Below are positions 33,386 to 38,305 of a stretch of 38,305 bases of DNA, in pieces. The stretch is taken from contig JAIRSC010000035.1 in NCBI GenBank assembly GCA_031255645.1, positions 1-38,305 on the forward strand, in the 5' to 3' direction. How positions within the stretch are numbered: the first letter of the stretch is position 1; each line of letters opens with the position of its first letter. A program made the position numbers and the translations under genes. The notes beneath the pieces are model-generated. The model worked only from the letters and a program-made list of their open reading frames with translations. It made no database searches and had not been told where the DNA came from. Source of the DNA: Treponema sp. Its GTDB lineage: Bacteria > Spirochaetota > Spirochaetia > Treponematales > Breznakiellaceae.

Positions 33386-34381
33386 ATGAACAATATCGTA
33401 TTTACAAAAATCTTCGCGGCGCTTGTCTTGCTCTGCGCCGTCGCCGGTTTTGCCGCCGGCCAAACCGAAGCCGCTTTTAACGACTATTCCCTGAAAGCCC
33501 TTCAGAGCTATGCCTACAAACCCAGCGAGCTGACCATAACCCGTTTTGTCTCCGACACCGGCGGATACTATGCGTTTGATATAACCTACACCAGCATGGG
33601 CCTGACCGTGAGCGCCCGGTTCCGCGTGCCCCAAACCGCCCCGAAGGGCCTTATTCTGATGTTTCGCGGGCACCAGTCCCCGAGGGGCTATTACATCGGT
33701 AAAGGCACGGAAAATATCGGACGGCGTTTTCTGGAAGCCGGCTACGCTGTCGTGGCCCCCGATTTTCTGGGCTTCGCCGCCTCAAGCGCCATCCCCGCTC
33801 CCGTCCAGGCCCATCAGCTTTACTCGATCATCAATGCCGTTGAATTGTACCTGAGCATGGAAAAGCCCGTATTCAGGTTTGCCCCCGGCGTAACCGTCAG
33901 CGCCGCCGCCCGCGCCGCTTTGCCCGCGGCCTTCAGCAAATTCGGCGTATGGGGCCACAGTAACGGCGGCCAGGTTGCCATCCACTTCCTGGAAATGGTC
34001 AAAAAACCCATCCCCGCGATTCTCTGGGCCCCGGTTACGCTGGACTACCCGGACAACGTAGCCCACTACGGACGCAACGCTTCCTGGGCCGAAGCTTTTA
34101 AGGCGAGCCACGCCGCCGCCGATTTCGCCCTTCGCGGTTATCTGGGTAACATCGCTCCCGGTACGCCGATTCTGCTGGAACAGGGTACGGCGGACATCTC
34201 CGTTCCCAAAAGCTGGAGTGATAATTTTGCCGCCGCGATTGCCGCGGAAAACGCCAGGCGGAGCGCCGCCGGCAAAATCGCGCTGGACTACCGGTCTTAC
34301 GAGGGCGCCAATCACGATCTGGAACCCCACCTGCGCAGTGTCTGGGCCAGGGATGTCGCTTTCTGGGTACGGCATTTATAG
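33386..34381 (+). CDS. Secreted alpha/beta-hydrolase (esterase)
   Basis: A 331-residue exported hydrolase. A signal peptide (MNNIVFTKIFAALVLLCAV..AGFAAGQ) supports ATG 33386 over an upstream TTG. The alpha/beta-hydrolase core shows LILMFRGHQSPRGYY (oxyanion region), VVAPDFLGFAAS, the nucleophile elbow WGHSNGGQ, the acid in EQGTADISVP and the His in EGANHDLEPH, a complete triad. It resembles the prolyl oligopeptidase/acetyl-xylan esterase-like group; the substrate may be an ester on polysaccharide or peptide, not decidable here. It is followed after 2 nt by a secreted C39-like peptidase, so the two exported hydrolases share a message. Confidence 0.87.
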   Translation: MNNIVFTKIFAALVLLCAVAGFAAGQTEAAFNDYSLKALQSYAYKPSELTITRFVSDTGGYYAFDITYTSMGLTVSARFRVPQTAPKGLILMFRGHQSPRGYYIGKGTENIGRRFLEAGYAVVAPDFLGFAASSAIPAPVQAHQLYSIINAVELYLSMEKPVFRFAPGVTVSAAARAALPAAFSKFGVWGHSNGGQVAIHFLEMVKKPIPAILWAPVTLDYPDNVAHYGRNASWAEAFKASHAAADFALRGYLGNIAPGTPILLEQGTADISVPKSWSDNFAAAIAAENARRSAAGKIALDYRSYEGANHDLEPHLRSVWARDVAFWVRHL

Positions 34382-34383
34382 GG

Positions 34384-35067
34384 ATGATCGCCAAAACCGG
34401 GAAACTCCCGATGATACTGGTATTGACGGCGATTCTGACGGCGGTCCCGGATGCCGGAGCGGAACCGCCGCTGCGGCTGGAAGCGCCGTTTTTTTGTCAG
34501 GCGCCCACGGCGAACTGGGGGGATCCCCGGCAGCAGGACGGCTGCGAGGAGGCCGCGATTTTGATGGCCCACCTGTGGCTCAGCGGTTCCGGCGCGGAAA
34601 CCACGATGACAGCCGCCGAGGCGGAAGCGGAGATTATCGCCATTTCCGAATGGGAAAAAGCGCGTTATGGTTTTTATGAGGACAGGTCGCTTGCCGATAC
34701 CGCGGCGCTTTTTGAGGAATACTACGGTCATAAAAACTGGGAAATCAAAAAAAACGTTACGGCGGCCGGCATCAAGGCGGAACTTGCCGCGGGCAATCTG
34801 GTCATCGTACCGGCGAACGGACAGCTTTTGGGCAACCCCTACTTCAGCTCTCCGGGCCCCGTAACCCACATGCTGGTTATTGTGGGCTACGATGAAAACG
34901 ACGGCGTTTTCCTCACCAACGACCCCGGCACCCGCCGCGGCCGATCCTTTCCCTATCCCTACGAACGCCTTGTCGCCGCCATCTACGATTATCCTACCGG
35001 CCGCCGCCACGTCCCCTACAAAAAGACCGCCCCGGTGATGCTTGTGATCCGCCCCGGCCAGCCCTAG
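34384..35067 (+). CDS. Secreted C39-like cysteine peptidase
   Basis: A 227-residue protein with a signal peptide (about residues 1-27) and a papain-like C39_2 fold. The catalytic Cys is in QDGCEEAAILM, the His in PVTHMLVIVGYDE and the third residue in FLTNDPGT. Family members cleave peptides or act on bacterial cell-surface substrates; this one lacks the ABC transporter domains of bacteriocin-processing C39 peptidases. It starts 2 nt after the esterase stop and ends 17 nt before a hairpin at 35085-35107. Confidence 0.83.
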   Translation: MIAKTGKLPMILVLTAILTAVPDAGAEPPLRLEAPFFCQAPTANWGDPRQQDGCEEAAILMAHLWLSGSGAETTMTAAEAEAEIIAISEWEKARYGFYEDRSLADTAALFEEYYGHKNWEIKKNVTAAGIKAELAAGNLVIVPANGQLLGNPYFSSPGPVTHMLVIVGYDENDGVFLTNDPGTRRGRSFPYPYERLVAAIYDYPTGRRHVPYKKTAPVMLVIRPGQP

Positions 35068-35084
35068 TGTTCTGCCAATTCACA

Positions 35085-35107
35085 GCGCCCGTGTCTTGAA
35101 CGGGCGC
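35085..35107 (+). terminator. Hairpin after the C39-like peptidase gene
   Basis: GCGCCCGT (35085-35092) pairs perfectly with ACGGGCGC (35100-35107) around a 7-nt loop. There is no T-tract, so termination would be weak or protein-assisted. Its 17 bases 35091-35107 are identical to 262-278. Confidence 0.45.
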
Positions 35108-35145
35108 GCGAAGGCGAAACCGCCGGGGCATGGGCAAGCGAAACC

Positions 35146-35174
35146 TTGTTGTAATCACCGTTTTCCTGTATGAT
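35146..35174 (+). promoter_or_regulatory. Promoter of the PEP carboxykinase gene
   Basis: TTGTTG (35146-35151) and TATGAT (35169-35174) are 17 bp apart. Transcription should start near 35181, giving a leader of about 90 nt with a small CGGCG/CGCCG hairpin followed by the shared leader element. Confidence 0.65.
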
Positions 35175-35214
35175 TAACATAAACGGCGATACCGCCGCTT
35201 GAAATACAGGCAAT

Positions 35215-35257
35215 CCCCGCCCCAAAAGGGCGGGGTATTAAACCCCACTGCGAATGA
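35215..35257 (+). promoter_or_regulatory. Structured leader element, copy B
   Basis: CCCCGCCC (35215-35222) pairs with GGGCGGGG (35228-35235) around CAAAA. GGGGT (35232-35236) can instead pair with ACCCC (35242-35246). Positions 35229-35257 match 11916-11944 with two differences. It ends 13 nt before ATG 35271, close to the GGAG ribosome binding site. Confidence 0.6.
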
Positions 35258-35270
35258 AACAGGAGTGATT

Positions 35271-37094
35271 ATGAACATAAACGAGTTAAAACACGCGAAC
35301 CTAAAAAAATGGGTAGAAGAGGCCGCCGCGCTGATGACCCCCGATTCGGTTGAGATCTGCGACGGTTCGCGGGCCGAATACGACAGGATGATTAAAATTA
35401 CCGTTGACGCCGGACTTGCCACGCCGCTGAAAAAGCGGCCGAACAGTTTCCTGTTCCGCTCCGATCCCAGCGACGTGGCCCGTGTCGAGGGCCGTACCTA
35501 TATCGCCAGCAAAAAAGAAGAAGACGCCGGCCCAACCAACAACTGGATAAACCCCGACGAGCTGAAAAAAACCATGTCGGGCCTTTACAAGGGCAGCATG
35601 AAGGGCAGGACCATGTACGTGATCCCGTTTTCGATGGGGCCGGTGGGTTCGGATATCGCCAAAATAGGGGTACAGATAACCGACAGCCCCTATGTCGTCG
35701 CCAATATGCACATTATGACCAGGGTGGGAACCAACGTGCTTGAGGTTCTGGGAAGCGACGGCTTTTTTGTCCCCTGTTATCATTCGGTCGGGAAACCCCT
35801 GGGGCCCGGAGAGGCGGACAACGGCAAATGGCCCTGCGCTCCGATAGAACAAAAGTACATTTCCCACTTTCCCGAAACGCGGGAGATTTGGTCCTACGGT
35901 TCCGGCTACGGCGGGAACGCCCTGCTCGGCAAAAAGTGCCTGGCGCTCCGTATCGCGAGCGTTCTTGCCCGTGACGAAGGCTGGCTCGCGGAACACATGC
36001 TGATCCTCAAAATCACCAACCCCCAGGGCGAGGTAAAATACATTACCGGCGCGTTCCCGTCGGCCTGCGGCAAAACAAACCTCGCGATGCTTATCCCCAC
36101 GCTGCCCGGCTGGAAAGTCCAGACCGTCGGGGACGATATCGCCTGGATGAAATTCGGCGCGGACGGCCGCCTGTACGCGATAAATCCCGAAGCGGGCTTT
36201 TTCGGCGTGGCCCCCGGTACCAACAACGAGTCGAACTTCAACGCGATGGAGTCGATCAAGCAAAACACGATCTTTACCAACTGCGGCCTTACCGAAGACG
36301 GCGACATCTGGTGGGAGATGATCGGCCACGGCGCTTCGGGAAAGGAAATTGTCGATTGGAAGGGCCAAAAGAGGCCCGCGCCCCAGACCGACAAAAGCCC
36401 CAAGGGTGAGGAAATCGCCCACCCCAACGCCCGCTTCACCGCGCCGGCCAGACAGTGCCCGGTTATCGCCCCGGAATGGGAAGATCCCAAAGGCGTTCCG
36501 ATAAGCGCGTTCCTGTTCGGCGGCCGGCGGCCCGCTACGGTTCCGCTGGTAAACCAGAGCAAAAGCTGGATACACGGGGTCTTTATGGGTTCCATTACCG
36601 GATCGGAAGTTACCGCCGCGGTCATCTCCGACCAGGTGGGCCAGGTACGCCGGGATCCGTTTGCCATGCTGCCGTTCTGCGGCTACCACATGGGCGACTA
36701 CTTTAAACACTGGATCAAGATCGGGCAAAACCACGACGAGTCCAAACTTCCCAAGATATTTTTCGTTAACTGGTTCCGCAAGGACAAGGACGGCAAATTC
36801 ATGTGGCCCGGTTACGGCGAAAATTCCCGCGGGCTGGCCTGGATATTCGACCGCTGTGACGGCAAAGACAACTGCGTGGAAACCCCCATCGGGAACCTCC
36901 CCAAACCGGACGCGATAGAGCCTCCCGGCGGTGTCGGGCCCGAAGCGATGAAAGAGCTTTGTTCGGTAGACATTGAGGGCTGGAAGAAGGAAATCGCCGA
37001 TGTCCGCCAAAACCACTATCCCAAATTCGGCGACAAGCTCCCCGGGGAACTCTACGCCGAGCTTGACGCGATAGAAAAGCGGCTTAACGGCTAA
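35271..37094 (+). CDS. pckG: Phosphoenolpyruvate carboxykinase (GTP)
   Basis: A 607-residue enzyme that interconverts oxaloacetate and phosphoenolpyruvate using GTP/GDP. The GTP-type signature FPSACGKTN (P-loop with the hyper-reactive cysteine) is clear, as are [42 protein letters not shown], the guanine-site [21 protein letters not shown], and the R-loop region near [13 protein letters not shown]. Length is typical. ATG 35271 has GGAG five bases upstream; the frame is open further upstream but through the leader hairpins. It has its own promoter and a 90-nt structured leader related to that of the citrate synthase operon, pointing to shared control of carbon flow around oxaloacetate. Confidence 0.96.
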   Translation: MNINELKHANLKKWVEEAAALMTPDSVEICDGSRAEYDRMIKITVDAGLATPLKKRPNSFLFRSDPSDVARVEGRTYIASKKEEDAGPTNNWINPDELKKTMSGLYKGSMKGRTMYVIPFSMGPVGSDIAKIGVQITDSPYVVANMHIMTRVGTNVLEVLGSDGFFVPCYHSVGKPLGPGEADNGKWPCAPIEQKYISHFPETREIWSYGSGYGGNALLGKKCLALRIASVLARDEGWLAEHMLILKITNPQGEVKYITGAFPSACGKTNLAMLIPTLPGWKVQTVGDDIAWMKFGADGRLYAINPEAGFFGVAPGTNNESNFNAMESIKQNTIFTNCGLTEDGDIWWEMIGHGASGKEIVDWKGQKRPAPQTDKSPKGEEIAHPNARFTAPARQCPVIAPEWEDPKGVPISAFLFGGRRPATVPLVNQSKSWIHGVFMGSITGSEVTAAVISDQVGQVRRDPFAMLPFCGYHMGDYFKHWIKIGQNHDESKLPKIFFVNWFRKDKDGKFMWPGYGENSRGLAWIFDRCDGKDNCVETPIGNLPKPDAIEPPGGVGPEAMKELCSVDIEGWKKEIADVRQNHYPKFGDKLPGELYAELDAIEKRLNG

Positions 37095-37114
37095 GGGTTT
37101 AGGTTAAGTCCGCT

Positions 37115-38305
37115 TTACGCCGGTTTTGGGCCGCGCTGTATCCTGAAAAGAAGCCCCGTTCCCCAAACGCTGGTACGATTACGGCCGTTTTCTTTTGACT
37201 GGTACAGGGCTTCATCGGCCCGGTGAATAACTTCTTCCGCTCCGGTGCGGATGCTTTTGTCGAAGCTTACCACCCCGATGCTTATCGTAACCTGCGGAAG
37301 AGGCGGCTCCCAGGAAACTTTCATGTTCGCCACCGCGTTACGGAGCCGCTCGGCGGCAATCCACGCGGTTTGACGGGAGGTATTGGGAAGCAGTATCGTA
37401 AATTCCTCGCCCCCGAAACGGGAAGGTATGTCGCCGATGCGCACGGTCTGCTTGATTGTCTGGGCAAGGCTTTCCAGTACCCTGTCGCCGGCAAGATGTC
37501 CGTAGCTATCGTTGAAATTTTTGAATTTGTCCACGTCCATAACCATAAGGGACGCGGTTTCGTTGTTCCGCTGTGTACGGGCAATTTCTTCGTTAAGGCG
37601 GGTCATAAAAAAGCCGTGGTTAAAAAGCCCCGTTTTTACGTCCCGTACCGAATACTCATAATGAAGGTGATTCTGTATTGCCAGGGAGACAAAGGCCATA
37701 AGCTGTTCAAGAAAACGCAGTTCCCCGGAAAGGTATTCTTTTTCCAGCATTTTCCGGCCTACCATAACAATGCCGTAAAGCCCGGAAGGGCCAAGAATCG
37801 GTATGAGCAGTTCGGGGTCAAGGACGTTCATCGGCTCCAGGTCTTCGGGACTGACGCTGTCCCTGGCCTGGAAGGCGAACATCTCAAACGCGATAGGCTT
37901 GGGGTACTGCTTAAAAAAGGGCTCGAAGGGGGCAATGCTTTGTATTCCCACGTTTTGATCCACCTGCCTGTAATTCCTGTAGACGCGGATGTCAATATCA
38001 TTTTTGTTTTGACTGGGCTTCCAGAGAAAGATAATAAACGAGGGGAGAAAGCGGTCCGTAATCTGCCGTACCGCGGCGTCAAGGATTTCTTCTACGGTGG
38101 TACGCTGGAAAATATCGCCGGCGCCGGAAAGAAGGCTTTTGTAGTCCCGAATCTCCTTGTTAAGCTGATCAATATGTTTAAAGACGCCGATTTCCTGGAG
38201 CAGAGAATAGTTTTTTACAATATCGGGATTGGACAGAAAATCCTGTTCCACCCCGGCCGGTGTTTTCATGTCATTGAATAATGATTCGCTATGGAATCGC
38301 GCCAG
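37115..38305 (-). CDS. Diguanylate cyclase with GAF-like sensor (5' end may be outside)
   Basis: At least 384 residues from ATG 38269; the frame stays open to the window edge, so the true start may be further out. Residues about 55-205 form a GAF-like sensor domain (EILDAAVRQITDRFLPSFIIFLW ... LRFLEQLMAFVSLAIQNHLHYE). A GGDEF domain follows, with the active-site loop SRFGGEEF, MDVDKFKNFND for metal, and RIGD five residues before GGEEF, the RxxD inhibitory site. It should make cyclic di-GMP from GTP and be subject to product inhibition. The usual D-x-L-T motif at the domain start is replaced by KTGLFN. It is convergent to pckG, 20 bp away. Confidence 0.92.
   Translation of the reverse strand: MARFHSESLFNDMKTPAGVEQDFLSNPDIVKNYSLLQEIGVFKHIDQLNKEIRDYKSLLSGAGDIFQRTTVEEILDAAVRQITDRFLPSFIIFLWKPSQNKNDIDIRVYRNYRQVDQNVGIQSIAPFEPFFKQYPKPIAFEMFAFQARDSVSPEDLEPMNVLDPELLIPILGPSGLYGIVMVGRKMLEKEYLSGELRFLEQLMAFVSLAIQNHLHYEYSVRDVKTGLFNHGFFMTRLNEEIARTQRNNETASLMVMDVDKFKNFNDSYGHLAGDRVLESLAQTIKQTVRIGDIPSRFGGEEFTILLPNTSRQTAWIAAERLRNAVANMKVSWEPPLPQVTISIGVVSFDKSIRTGAEEVIHRADEALYQSKENGRNRTSVWGTGLLFRIQRGPKPA

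Noticed and set aside
35301-37016. Long antisense open frame (571 codons) across pckG
   Set aside because: It mirrors a strongly conserved gene; GC-rich codon use leaves the opposite frame open. The same applies to long antisense frames at 10309-11631, 15657-17051, 19285-20637, 20949-22298 and 23473-24828.

Overview
The window (about 38 kb, GC-rich) looks like chromosome from a spirochaete of the Treponema group. This is an inference from gene content and style: hybrid and YesM/YesN two-component systems, a def-fmt-PASTA cluster, a fused aroDE gene, GTP-type PEP carboxykinase, and a lipoprotein with a spirochaete-like signal. No rRNA, tRNA, insertion sequence, phage gene or CRISPR array was seen. 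I support 30 protein genes.

Layout. 1-458: ten 21-bp tandem repeats, then a mosaic of short dispersed repeats. 459-5130: response regulator, hybrid kinase with Hpt domain, and a PHP-family histidinol phosphatase in overlapping order. 5168-6866 (minus): Ig-repeat lipoprotein and a DksA/TraR-type zinc-finger protein. 7148-11880: def, fmt, PASTA membrane protein, small secreted protein, aroDE. 11966-15705: XRE-cupin regulator, acyl-CoA synthetase and citrate synthase (which seems to start at a non-standard codon). 15702-17402 (minus): DEAD-box helicase. 17593-19252: DJ-1 family protein and an unknown protein.

19225-24852 (minus): xylulokinase, sugar-binding protein, YesM-type kinase and YesN-type regulator, a likely sugar-sensing operon. 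The regulator's 3' end carries an 18-base G/C homopolymer. A second array of seventeen 21-bp repeats (24893-25249) lies directly upstream and appears to supply the -35 box. 25581-26267 (minus): an AT-richer YjdF-like membrane protein. 26499-29060: a RadC-like JAMM domain fused to a DinG-type helicase. 29061-29369: two long imperfect palindromes. 29370-31361 (minus): hydantoinase A-like protein. 31483-35067: patatin, serine acetyltransferase, secreted esterase, C39-like peptidase. 35271-37094: PEP carboxykinase. 37115 to the window end (minus): GAF-like/GGDEF diguanylate cyclase.

The most unusual signals lie between genes. A structured leader with a 29-nt nearly identical block (two differences) and two competing hairpins precedes both the acyl-CoA synthetase/citrate synthase operon and the PEPCK gene, and could be a cis-acting RNA for central carbon metabolism. 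The 21-bp arrays both point toward the gene that follows them. Several first genes of transcription units lack a ribosome binding site and have a -10 box only 5-9 nt before the start codon, which suggests leaderless mRNAs.
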